Shown here one piece after another: positions 56,348 through 64,000 of a stretch of 64,000 nt of DNA. The stretch covers positions 3,472,001-3,536,000 of the forward strand of contig NZ_CP136708.1 of the NCBI RefSeq assembly GCF_032925565.1, read 5' to 3'. A program made the position numbers and the translations under genes. Position 1 is the stretch's first letter. Each line of letters starts with the position of its first letter. The notes beneath the pieces were generated by a model. That model was not told the origin of the DNA, searched no databases, and saw only the letters and a program-made list of their open reading frames with translations. This DNA is from Alteromonas sp. CI.11.F.A3 (GTDB lineage: Bacteria > Pseudomonadota > Gammaproteobacteria > Enterobacterales > Alteromonadaceae).

Positions 56348-58078
56348 TTACATTTTTTCCAATGTTTCGATACCAAGCAGATTTAAGCCTTGGCTTAACG
56401 TGCTCGCTACAAGCGCTGACAAGGCCAAACGACTGTCTCGTACTTCCAGCTCAATACCGTCTTTTAGCATTGGACAAGCCTCGTAGAAGCTCATGAAGGC
56501 ACTAGCTAGTTCGTACAAATAAGTACACAACACGTGAGGCGTTGCATCACGTGATACCAAGCCTACCACCTCTTCAAATTGTAATAACAGTACCGACAAT
56601 GCGTGTTCTTGTTTTTCAACAATATTGATATCTACTGGCATAGTTTCAATGGCAACACCGGCTTTTCTAAATAAGCTTTTAACCCGCGTGTAAGCGTATT
56701 GCAAATACGGGGCGGTATTACCTTCAAAGCTCAACATGGTGTCCCAGTTAAACATGTAGTCAGTAGTACGGTTTTTACTTAAATCAGCATACTTAACTGC
56801 GCCAATACCTACTTTACGGGCAACTTCCGCTAACTCTTCTTCAGATAAATCATTGTCACGTTCGGCAATTAATTTACCTGCACGCTCTACCGCTTCATCT
56901 AATAGCTCAACCAATTTAACCGTACCGCCAGTACGGGTTTTAAATGGCTTTCCGTCACTGCCTAACATCATACCGAATGGGCAATGCTCGTAGGTTTGAG
57001 TGGTTTCCATAAAGCCTGCTTTACGGCCCACAATTTCGGTTTGCTTGAAATGTAGCGCTTGGCGAGCGTCGGTAAGAATTAGGGTTCTATCGGCGTTTAA
57101 CGTGCCGCTGCGATAGCGCATAGCCGCTAAATCTGTGGTCGCATATAAATAACCGCCACCAGATTTTTGCACAATATAGACTGCTGGATTGCCTTCTTTA
57201 TCGGCCAATTCAGGAATGAAAACCACTTGAGCGCCTTGGTCTTCTACCGCAATCTCTTTTGCTTTTAACTCACTAATTACGTTAGCTAAGTCGTGGTTAT
57301 AGGCCGACTCACCCATGATATCTTCGCGAGTTAAGCTTACGTTTAGTTTTTTATAAACGTCTTCAGAGTGTGCAATAGACACATCAATGAACTTTTCCCA
57401 TAAGCTTAGGCATTTTTCATCACCGCCTTGAAGCTTAACGACGTATTCACGTGCACGATCGGCAAAGCCTTCTTCGTCGTCGAAACGTACTTTTGCTTCA
57501 CGGTAGAAATCTTCCAAGTCAGACAATGCCGTTTCAGCCACTTCTTGTTCAAGTTTGTCTGACAAATGCGCCAACAACATACCAAACTGCGTACCCCAAT
57601 CACCCATGTGATTTTGGCGAATGACCTTGTGGCCTAAAAACTCTAATACTTTCACCACAGCGTCACCAATAATGGTGGTACGTAAATGCCCTACGTGCAT
57701 TTCTTTCGCTAGGTTTGGTGAAGAGTAATCTACCACTACGGTTTGTACTGGCGATTTTGCAACCCCAATGCGTGGATCGTTTAGGGCCAATTCACACTGA
57801 TTTGCCAACCACTCATTGTTCAAATGAACATTGATGAAACCTGGGCCGGCCACTTCTAATTTACTGGCCACATCATCAAGCTTTACAATCTCAACAATCT
57901 TTTCTGCAATATCGCGAGGCTTTTGTCTAAGCTGTTTCGCCAACGCCATTGCGCCATTGAATTGATATTCACCAAATTCAGGACGAGCACTGCGCGATAC
58001 AGGAATAGGTGCGTTTTCAACACCCATTGTTTCTAAAGCTTCACTAAATCGATTAATTAATAATGCATGTATATTCAT
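56348..58078 (-). CDS. argS: Arginyl-tRNA synthetase
   Basis: Charges tRNA-Arg. The 576-residue enzyme begins with the additional N-terminal domain (about 1-100), then the HIGH-like motif in EMHVGHLRTTIIGD (about 121-134), a class I core with FKTRTGG, and the helical anticodon domain with the DALRP-like end. The ATG is 15 nt after prfC; these two are likely one unit. Length is usual for the family. Confidence 0.96.
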   Translation of the reverse strand: MNIHALLINRFSEALETMGVENAPIPVSRSARPEFGEYQFNGAMALAKQLRQKPRDIAEKIVEIVKLDDVASKLEVAGPGFINVHLNNEWLANQCELALNDPRIGVAKSPVQTVVVDYSSPNLAKEMHVGHLRTTIIGDAVVKVLEFLGHKVIRQNHMGDWGTQFGMLLAHLSDKLEQEVAETALSDLEDFYREAKVRFDDEEGFADRAREYVVKLQGGDEKCLSLWEKFIDVSIAHSEDVYKKLNVSLTREDIMGESAYNHDLANVISELKAKEIAVEDQGAQVVFIPELADKEGNPAVYIVQKSGGGYLYATTDLAAMRYRSGTLNADRTLILTDARQALHFKQTEIVGRKAGFMETTQTYEHCPFGMMLGSDGKPFKTRTGGTVKLVELLDEAVERAGKLIAERDNDLSEEELAEVARKVGIGAVKYADLSKNRTTDYMFNWDTMLSFEGNTAPYLQYAYTRVKSLFRKAGVAIETMPVDINIVEKQEHALSVLLLQFEEVVGLVSRDATPHVLCTYLYELASAFMSFYEACPMLKDGIELEVRDSRLALSALVASTLSQGLNLLGIETLEKM

Positions 58079-58092
58079 AGTTATTCTTTATC

Positions 58093-59682
58093 TTAATTTT
58101 CGCGCGTGTTTTTAAATTCGATGTCTGGGTAACGTTCTTGCGACAACTGTAAGTTCACTCTAGTAGGGGCGATATACGTAAGGTTATCGCCACCATCTAG
58201 TGCAAGGTTTTGCTCACCCTTGCGGCGGAACTCATCCAGCTTTTTCTCGTCTTTACAGTACACCCATCGGGCAGTGTTTACGTTAATGTGCTCGTACAAT
58301 GCATCAACATTGTATTCTGCCTTCAAACGGGCGACGACCACGTCAAACTGAAGTACACCTACCGCACCTACAATGAGGTCATTATTGGCAAGCGGCCTAA
58401 ATACCTGAACCGCACCTTCTTCTGAAAGCTGGATAAGGCCTTTTAGCAATTGCTTCTGTTTTAGCGGGTCGCGTAATCGAATACGTTTAAATAATTCTGG
58501 TGCAAAGTTAGGGATACCACTGAAGCGATAGTTATCACCTGAGGTAAAAGTATCACCAATTCGAATGGTCCCGTGGTTGTGCAGGCCAATAATATCTCCT
58601 GCATACGCCTCTTCTAGCAAGGCTCTATCGCCGGCTAAAAAGGTTAAAGCATCGGAAATACGTACATCTTTGCCAAGTCGTGAGTGACGCATTTTCATGC
58701 CCTTCTCATACTTGCCCGATACAATACGGCAAAATGCGATACGGTCACGGTGTTTAGGATCCATATTCGCCTGAATTTTGAATACAAAACCGCTGAACTT
58801 GGTATCTGTTGATTCAACTGGGCTTTCATCAGTCTCACGGCCTTGTGGCGCGGGAGCCCATTCAACCATGCCATCAAGCATATGGTCGACACCAAAGTTA
58901 CCCAATGCAGTACCAAAAAATACTGGGGTAAGCTGGCCGTCTAAAAAGAGCTCTTTATCAAAGTCGTTTGATGCACCGCGAACAAGTTCTAGCTCATCAC
59001 GCAAGGTTTCAGCCAGGTCGCTACCAATGGCATCTTCAAGCTCAGGGTTATCTAGCCCTTTTAAAATACGAACGTCTTGGATGGTGTGCCCATGCCCACT
59101 TTGGTACAAAATGGTTTCGTCACGATAAAGGTGATAAACCCCTTTAAAGCTTTTCCCGCAACCGATTGGCCAGGTAATTGGCGCGCAAAGAATATCGAGT
59201 TCGCTCTCAACTTCGTCCATTACTTCTAGTGGATCGCGTATATCGCGGTCGAGCTTATTCATAAAGGTTAGGATAGGCGTATCACGTAAACGGGTAACTT
59301 CCATCAATTTACGGGTTCTATCCTCTACCCCTTTCGCAGCATCGATAACCATTAAGCAAGAATCTACTGCGGTAAGCGTACGGTAGGTATCTTCCGAGAA
59401 ATCTTCGTGTCCGGGCGTATCCAGTAAGTTAACCAGATGGTCGTTGTAAGGAAATTGCATTACAGAGGTAGTTACAGATATACCACGCTCTTTTTCCATC
59501 TCCATCCAATCTGACTTCGCATGTTGGCCAGACTTTTTACCTTTTACCGTACCTGCGGTTTGCAGGGCGTTTCCGAACAACAGTACTTTTTCAGTAATGG
59601 TGGTTTTACCCGCATCTGGATGCGAGATAATAGCGAACGTTCTTCGCTTATTGATTTCGTTTAGAAAATCGGCATTTGCCAT
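58093..59682 (-). CDS. prfC: Peptide chain release factor 3
   Basis: GTPase that recycles RF1 and RF2 from the ribosome. The 529 residues show the G1 loop SHPDAGKTT (about 20-28), the switch segment [10 protein letters not shown]3 DTPGHEDF and G4 NKLDRD, then domains 2 and 3. Length matches RF3 (E. coli 529). The release factor 2 gene is 11 kb away; no direct link. It appears to head the unit prfC-argS. Confidence 0.97.
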   Translation of the reverse strand: MANADFLNEINKRRTFAIISHPDAGKTTITEKVLLFGNALQTAGTVKGKKSGQHAKSDWMEMEKERGISVTTSVMQFPYNDHLVNLLDTPGHEDFSEDTYRTLTAVDSCLMVIDAAKGVEDRTRKLMEVTRLRDTPILTFMNKLDRDIRDPLEVMDEVESELDILCAPITWPIGCGKSFKGVYHLYRDETILYQSGHGHTIQDVRILKGLDNPELEDAIGSDLAETLRDELELVRGASNDFDKELFLDGQLTPVFFGTALGNFGVDHMLDGMVEWAPAPQGRETDESPVESTDTKFSGFVFKIQANMDPKHRDRIAFCRIVSGKYEKGMKMRHSRLGKDVRISDALTFLAGDRALLEEAYAGDIIGLHNHGTIRIGDTFTSGDNYRFSGIPNFAPELFKRIRLRDPLKQKQLLKGLIQLSEEGAVQVFRPLANNDLIVGAVGVLQFDVVVARLKAEYNVDALYEHINVNTARWVYCKDEKKLDEFRRKGEQNLALDGGDNLTYIAPTRVNLQLSQERYPDIEFKNTREN

Positions 59683-60336
59683 GAAAAATCGGTCCCGTTT
59701 CGTACCCGTAATGGTACTTCAGTCTTGAGTATTTACTCGCTTTGCTTAGTGTCGTTCTTACAGTCGTACTAACTTGTGCTACGTGCTTTTGCTAACTGCT
59801 TTTGCACACAAGATAACGAAGGGACGCCAAGCATCACGCCTTCCCCTTTAAAGCCTTATTTGGCACCCAAAAAGTGGAAAGCATTGAGGGAGTATAAAAA
59901 TGCCGCTTATTATACATTTGTGGCAGCTAAAAACACGCTCTGCTGACGTTTTTCTATTAACTCACCGTTAAATATTCTCTGATGGATAAATTCGTGATTT
60001 CAGAGATGAAAATAGTGCTGGCAAAAGAGCTGCTAAAAGAGGCGAAAAGAGGCGAGAAGAGAGCCAATTAAAGACATAGTAGCGGGATTAGTGATAGGGC
60101 TGAAAAGAGCGCTGTTAAAGCTGTGGTGAAAGTGTTTTTTTAGGCAGAGATAACTGCCGTGATGAGAGAGCTAAAGAAAAGATTTCATAACCTCATATTC
60201 TCTAAAACTCAGAATTTTTTAATCTCATGATCTATTGATAGCAAAACGGGCGGCTCAACACCTTGCTATTATGTTGCGCCGCCGTTCTTTTTAATATTTA
60301 ACCTTTTAAAACGCTAACGATTTAACAAACTCAAGC
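59683..60336. other. Long gene-free region with purine-rich short repeats
   Basis: 654 bp between prfC and the MFS gene. It should carry the prfC promoter on its left. The middle (about 60010-60180) is purine-rich on the plus strand with a 10-nt tandem repeat AAAAGAGGCG (60035 and 60045) and several variants of AAAAGAGC. One 21-codon frame is there but is not supported. I see no tRNA, terminator or mobile element. Confidence 0.4.
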
Positions 60337-61512
60337 TTAAGCTGTGCGCGCATCTAAGGAACCACTGAATCGAGTTGCTACCAGCGCTGCTAAACAAATC
60401 ACGCCACCCACCCAGGCGGTATCTCGTAATTCCATGCCTTCAACAATTGCACCACCTAACACTGAACCCAGTGCAATGCCAATATTGAACGCAGCAATAT
60501 TTAACCCTGATGCCACATCTACCGCATTTGGGGTGTATCGCTCGGCTAATTTCACCACATATACTTGCAAGCCAGGTACATTACCAAAGGCAAATGCGCC
60601 CCACACCAATACGGTTAATACAGCACCTATTTGGGTGTTCATGGTAAATGTTAGGGTAAATAGTATGAGCGCGAGAGCAGTAAAAATAATAGTAAGCGCT
60701 TTTATGGGCCCTTTCTTATCGGCAAGTTTACCGCCATAAATATTACCAATGGCCACAGACACTCCGTAAACCAGCATGATAATGCTTACCGCAGAAGGCG
60801 CAAAACCGCTCTCTTGCTGTAATATAGGGGCTAAATAGGTGAATGCGGTAAAAGTGCCGCCGTAGCCTAATATGGTCATCAGATACACTAACAATAAACG
60901 GGGCTGCACTAACACCTTAATTTGATCTTTTAGTGTGGCAGGTTTCGCCTGCTTCAAATTGTTCGGCACTAAAAATGCGCTGCCAATTAATGCTAAAAAA
61001 CCTAATGCAGATACCACTAAAAAGGTGGCTCGCCAGCCAAAGGTTTGGCCAATCCACGTACCTAATGGCACGCCTGTTACCAGTGCAACGGTTAAACCAG
61101 TAAACATAATGGCAATAGCACTGGCTTCTTTGTCTTTACTTACCAAACCTGTGGCAATGGTAGAACCGATAGAGAAGAACACGCCATGGGCAAGCCCTGT
61201 TAAAATGCGTGCCATGATCAAGCTCTCATAACTGGGGGCTTGCCATGCCAGTAAGTTGCCACCGACAAACAGTGCCATTAGCGTTAACAGCACGTGTTTT
61301 CTATTCCATTTTCCGGTTAACGCAGTTAACACCGGCGCACCAATGGCCACGCCAAGGGCGTATAAGCTAACCAGTAAACCCGCGCTAGGCAGTGAAACAC
61401 CTAAATCGGCAGCAATAGTAGGAACTAAACCAACAATAACAAATTCAGTGGTGCCTATAGCAAACGCACTGAGGGTTAACGCAAACAATGCAATGGGCAT
61501 TTTTATCCTCAA
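60337..61512 (-). CDS. MFS efflux transporter, AraJ-like
   Basis: Inner-membrane drug or sugar efflux transporter with twelve helices, 391 residues. The start LFALTLSAFAIGTTEFVIVGLVP and the RILTGLAHGVFFSIGSTIA and GVPLGTWIGQTFGWRATF segments are those of the AraJ/YdhP and chloramphenicol-efflux branch. A LysR gene is divergent with a 100-bp gap, a common arrangement where the regulator controls the pump. Substrate unknown. Confidence 0.9.
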   Translation of the reverse strand: MRIKMPIALFALTLSAFAIGTTEFVIVGLVPTIAADLGVSLPSAGLLVSLYALGVAIGAPVLTALTGKWNRKHVLLTLMALFVGGNLLAWQAPSYESLIMARILTGLAHGVFFSIGSTIATGLVSKDKEASAIAIMFTGLTVALVTGVPLGTWIGQTFGWRATFLVVSALGFLALIGSAFLVPNNLKQAKPATLKDQIKVLVQPRLLLVYLMTILGYGGTFTAFTYLAPILQQESGFAPSAVSIIMLVYGVSVAIGNIYGGKLADKKGPIKALTIIFTALALILFTLTFTMNTQIGAVLTVLVWGAFAFGNVPGLQVYVVKLAERYTPNAVDVASGLNIAAFNIGIALGSVLGGAIVEGMELRDTAWVGGVICLAALVATRFSGSLDARTA

Positions 61513-61546
61513 AAAGTAAGTTTCAGTGCGTGCATTGTGCAGATTG

Positions 61547-61561
61547 TTTTCGTTGCGAAAA
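61547..61561. promoter_or_regulatory. Candidate LysR operator between MFS and LysR
   Basis: A perfect palindrome TTTTCG-TTG-CGAAAA in the 100-bp divergent gap, flanked by TGTTT-like ends. It sits where a LysR factor would bind to control both genes. A second small palindrome, TGCA-TTG-TGCA, is 16 bp to the left. Confidence 0.45.
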
Positions 61562-61612
61562 ACAGCAATAATAACAAAATACCTTTGTGATTATTGATAA
61601 AGTAAAAGCTAA

Positions 61613-62500
61613 ATGAGCGTAAGTGCTAAAACCGAAGATATAGAAGCGTTTGTTGTCGTAGTAGATGCAGGCAGCTTTTCTCGCGCCGCTGAATTGCTGG
61701 GCCAGCAGGTAGCAAAAGTTTCTCGCGCTGTGGCGCGTTTAGAAGGCGTGCTTAATGTTACCCTACTTAACCGTACCACCCGCCGACTGGAGCTAACCGA
61801 AGAAGGTGTAGTCTACCTACAGTACGCCCGCGACAGTGTGAACTTACTAGAAAAAGGCGAAGAAGCGTTACGGCTGCTAAACCAAAAACCTTCTGGGTTA
61901 TTAAGAGTAGATGCTGCAAGCCCTTTTGTGCTGCATCAGTTAACCCCATTAATAGGTGGATTCCGTGAGGCATATCCAGAGATAAAACTCGATATCACCA
62001 GTCACGATAATATTATTGATTTGCTTGAACACAAAACTGATATTGCCATTCGGATTGGCGCCTTAAACGATTCTAATTTGCATGCCAAAACCTTGGGGCG
62101 AAGTGCACTTCATTTGGTGGCGAGCCCAGCCTATTTAGCAAGTTCTAATATTGATGTGTCTATAACGTCATTGGGCGAACATCGACTCATTGGCTTTTCC
62201 AGTGGCGCTAGCTTGAACCGCTGGCCTTTATCAGAAGAGGTAAAACTTAATTTCGATTTAAAAGCATCCAGCGGGGAAACCATCAGGCAGCTTTGTTTAG
62301 CAGATCAAGGCATTGCCCTACTGTCGCACTTTATGGTGGCAGACGATTTAGAAAACGGTAAACTTGTCAGCGTATTAGGCGAGCACTTACTTACACCAAA
62401 CAATCGAGAGCCCGTGCAAGCGGTGTACTACCGAAACAGTGCAGTGTCGTCACGTATCTCGGCTTTTTTAGATTTTATACAGCCACGTCTCAAGCTGTAG
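61613..62500 (+). CDS. LysR-type regulator of the MFS gene
   Basis: LysR family factor of 295 residues with an N-terminal winged helix (about 8-66, GSFSRAAELLGQQVAKVSRAVARLE) and effector domain. The helix-turn-helix is slightly atypical (QQVAKVSRAV), like the CrgA/DsdC-like group that is often encoded beside efflux genes. Divergent from the MFS gene, which it probably controls. Confidence 0.9.
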   Translation: MSVSAKTEDIEAFVVVVDAGSFSRAAELLGQQVAKVSRAVARLEGVLNVTLLNRTTRRLELTEEGVVYLQYARDSVNLLEKGEEALRLLNQKPSGLLRVDAASPFVLHQLTPLIGGFREAYPEIKLDITSHDNIIDLLEHKTDIAIRIGALNDSNLHAKTLGRSALHLVASPAYLASSNIDVSITSLGEHRLIGFSSGASLNRWPLSEEVKLNFDLKASSGETIRQLCLADQGIALLSHFMVADDLENGKLVSVLGEHLLTPNNREPVQAVYYRNSAVSSRISAFLDFIQPRLKL

Positions 62501-62521
62501 CGACTTGTTTATTGGCCCAGT

Positions 62522-63463
62522 TTATTTGGTTTGACCAGGCACCTTGGATATCAATTTCTTTAGTGCCGACTTTGGCAACGCGTTGAGGGTAAGTGCACAA
62601 AGCATTACAGTGGCGCCAACAATCACCATGGGCAGCAAGGTTTCACCTAGTAACAGTACCGAGCTTACGTAACCAATGATTGGCGTAAGCGTGCTAATAA
62701 GTACGATGCGCTCAGGCGGAAGCTTAGGCCCTGCAGACACCATAAGACCAAAACCCAACCCAGTAGCGATTGGTCCAATGTAAGATAGTGACAACCAACC
62801 TCGCGCCCCGTATTCAGCAAAGTTGGGGACACCCTCAATAGCACAGGCAATTGCTAGCATTACTACTCCAGCCAATGCAAATTGCCAGAACACCGCATCA
62901 ATAACACTACCATGCCATTTGTGAAATGAAACACGCCTTATCGACACGGCCCACAATCCCGAAGCTAATAGCATGCCAAACAAAGGTAACCAAGCACCAG
63001 GCTGGCCCGACGCGAATAATATTAAGCCAACGCCAATTGTAGAGATACTCGTCAGTAAAAAACGTTTTGCTGCAGGTCGCTGTCGATACCACACGGTATC
63101 AATCACCAGCATCCACAGTGGTGTGGTGTAAATTAAAATACTCGCGGTACCGGCAGGAATGTACTGCAGGCAAACCGTGATTAACCCCATAGAGCCAATG
63201 AACTGCACCAAGGCTACCGTAAAGATAACCGCGCGATCGGGCCGTGAAAAAGTAGGTAATCGTTTTTTGGTGATAAACACAAACAAGGCGATAACAGGCA
63301 AGGCAAATAATAACCTAAGTGTCACCATCCAATACGCACTTACGGAATCTAAACCTAGCTTCATTGCTGGCCAACTTAAGCCTAAGCACAACACTGAAAC
63401 AAACAGCATTTTAATGCCTTTTGCTTGAACTGACGGAGGAGGCAACGCAGAAGACATATTCAA
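62522..63463 (-). CDS. EamA/DMT family transporter
   Basis: Ten-helix inner-membrane exporter of 313 residues with two EamA repeats (about 15-150 and 160-295). Motifs such as WPAMKLGLDSVSAYWMVTLRLLFALPV and the YIPAGTASILIYTTPLW segment belong to the drug and metabolite transporter superfamily, RhaT/YdcZ-like. Substrate unknown; amino acids or aromatic compounds are usual in this family. It converges with the LysR gene, 20 bp apart. Confidence 0.9.
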   Translation of the reverse strand: MNMSSALPPPSVQAKGIKMLFVSVLCLGLSWPAMKLGLDSVSAYWMVTLRLLFALPVIALFVFITKKRLPTFSRPDRAVIFTVALVQFIGSMGLITVCLQYIPAGTASILIYTTPLWMLVIDTVWYRQRPAAKRFLLTSISTIGVGLILFASGQPGAWLPLFGMLLASGLWAVSIRRVSFHKWHGSVIDAVFWQFALAGVVMLAIACAIEGVPNFAEYGARGWLSLSYIGPIATGLGFGLMVSAGPKLPPERIVLISTLTPIIGYVSSVLLLGETLLPMVIVGATVMLCALTLNALPKSALKKLISKVPGQTK

Positions 63464-63629
63464 TACCTATAAAATGAAAAAGCATGCGCTATTTCACAAA
63501 AAATAAGACAGTAAGTGACATTTCACTTAGCCGCGCAATATACGCGAATAACCTGAAACCGGATATAGACCTTAACGACGTAATTAGGCGCCTTATCGCG
63601 CATAAAGGACAAGGGAAATAAAGGTTAAA

Positions 63630-63929
63630 CTAAGGTAATAATATTGCCACAGACAATAGTTTGCGTTGCCCTTGTTGAATGGGCGTAACACTATGACTGT
63701 ACAAATCAGGCCGAAAGAAATAAACACGGTTAAATAAGTTAAAAATAACCTTGTCGGCACAAAACACCCCACCTACTTTTGGCTGCTTTAATACCACATT
63801 AAACTTATAGTATTTCCCTTCGCTTACAGGGTCGTTATGTCTCATTACCCGATGACCTTCAGGATAGGTCACAAGATTAATGGCAAACCGTTTAAATCGC
63901 ACAATCTCCCGATTGATAACCTTTGGCAT
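63630..63929 (-). CDS. Small 2OG-Fe(II) oxygenase-like protein
   Basis: A 99-residue protein that looks like just the core of a prolyl-hydroxylase-type oxygenase. The likely iron ligands are the His and Asp in MRHNDP (about 29-31) and the His in YSHSVTPI (about 79), with Arg in GQRKLL to bind 2-oxoglutarate. AGAGG precedes ATG. It is shorter than usual (170-230), lacking the N-terminal support helices, yet all four key residues are present. It is complete within the window. Confidence 0.6.
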   Translation of the reverse strand: MPKVINREIVRFKRFAINLVTYPEGHRVMRHNDPVSEGKYYKFNVVLKQPKVGGVFCADKVIFNLFNRVYFFRPDLYSHSVTPIQQGQRKLLSVAILLP

Positions 63930-64000
63930 TTATCCTCTTTAGTTAGTTTTTAACAACGTAAACATTGAATGTTATTGTCTCAGAGAACAGGAGTAGACTG

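Noticed and set aside
60006..60071. A 21-codon plus-strand frame (MKIVLAKELLKEAK...) in the gap after prfC
   Set aside because: No ribosome site, biased purine repeats explain the Lys/Glu-rich reading, and no promoter is visible.
1..64000. tRNA, rRNA, CRISPR arrays, integrase or prophage genes
   Set aside because: Looked for and not seen by eye; the only mobile-type gene is the RAYT-like transposase.

Overview
The window looks like a chromosomal segment of a marine gammaproteobacterium close to Alteromonas (Alteromonadaceae). This rests on moderate GC, a MotY-type flagellar protein, large TonB receptors, several GGDEF/EAL proteins, the prmB-smrB and prfB-lysS neighbourhoods, and protein sequences of that flavour. 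I searched no database, so the genus is an inference. I saw no rRNA, tRNA, CRISPR array, prophage or plasmid functions.

Layout. 0.3-7.3 kb: a diguanylate cyclase, a cold-shock gene, an SDR, gloA, glpQ, motY and rnt. 7.4-17.9 kb: a redox and iron block with a 2-Cys peroxiredoxin, bfd behind a Fur-like box, a FecI/FecR-type sigma and anti-sigma pair flanked by two paralogous TonB receptors (only one with the STN signalling domain), monothiol grxD and sodB. 18.2-22.9 kb: the prkA-yeaH-spoVR stress operon. 23-27.8 kb: a small hypothetical gene, an MFS transporter, aroC-prmB and smrB. 27.8-28.2 kb: a compact intergenic region holding an unlisted 41-codon membrane peptide behind two FNR-type boxes and, on the opposite strand, a Fur-box promoter followed about 80 nt later by a strong intrinsic terminator, which is a candidate RyhB/PrrF-like small RNA.

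28.2-35.6 kb: one minus-strand operon reading 34-aa membrane peptide, HlyD-type adaptor, ABC ATPase, two MacB/FtsX permeases, an NtrC-like regulator and a sensor kinase. Its promoter has a good -24 element and upstream TGTCCG/CGGACA palindromes, so it looks like a sigma-54 circuit regulating itself. 35.9-37.1 kb: a RAYT-like transposase with palindromes and GTGGGTGTC repeats; a related repeat sits in frame inside the panE-like gene at 44.2 kb. 37-47.8 kb: a lytic transglycosylase lipoprotein, gshA, an M16 peptidase, an Hpt protein, an RluA-family synthase, panE, lysS, and prfB with the classic programmed +1 frameshift.

47.9-52.7 kb: a DUF2177-like protein, a lipoprotein, a two-gene unit that resembles the TmpA/TmpB phosphonate-to-glycine-betaine oxygenases with a divergent LysR regulator, and an FMN reductase. 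53-64 kb: a large CACHE-PAS-GGDEF-EAL protein, argS, prfC, a divergent MFS/LysR pair, an EamA exporter and a very small 2OG-Fe(II) oxygenase-like protein. Most genes are ordinary core genes. The most novel material is in the intergenic control regions at 28.0 kb and 35.7 kb and in the repeat-bearing panE gene.
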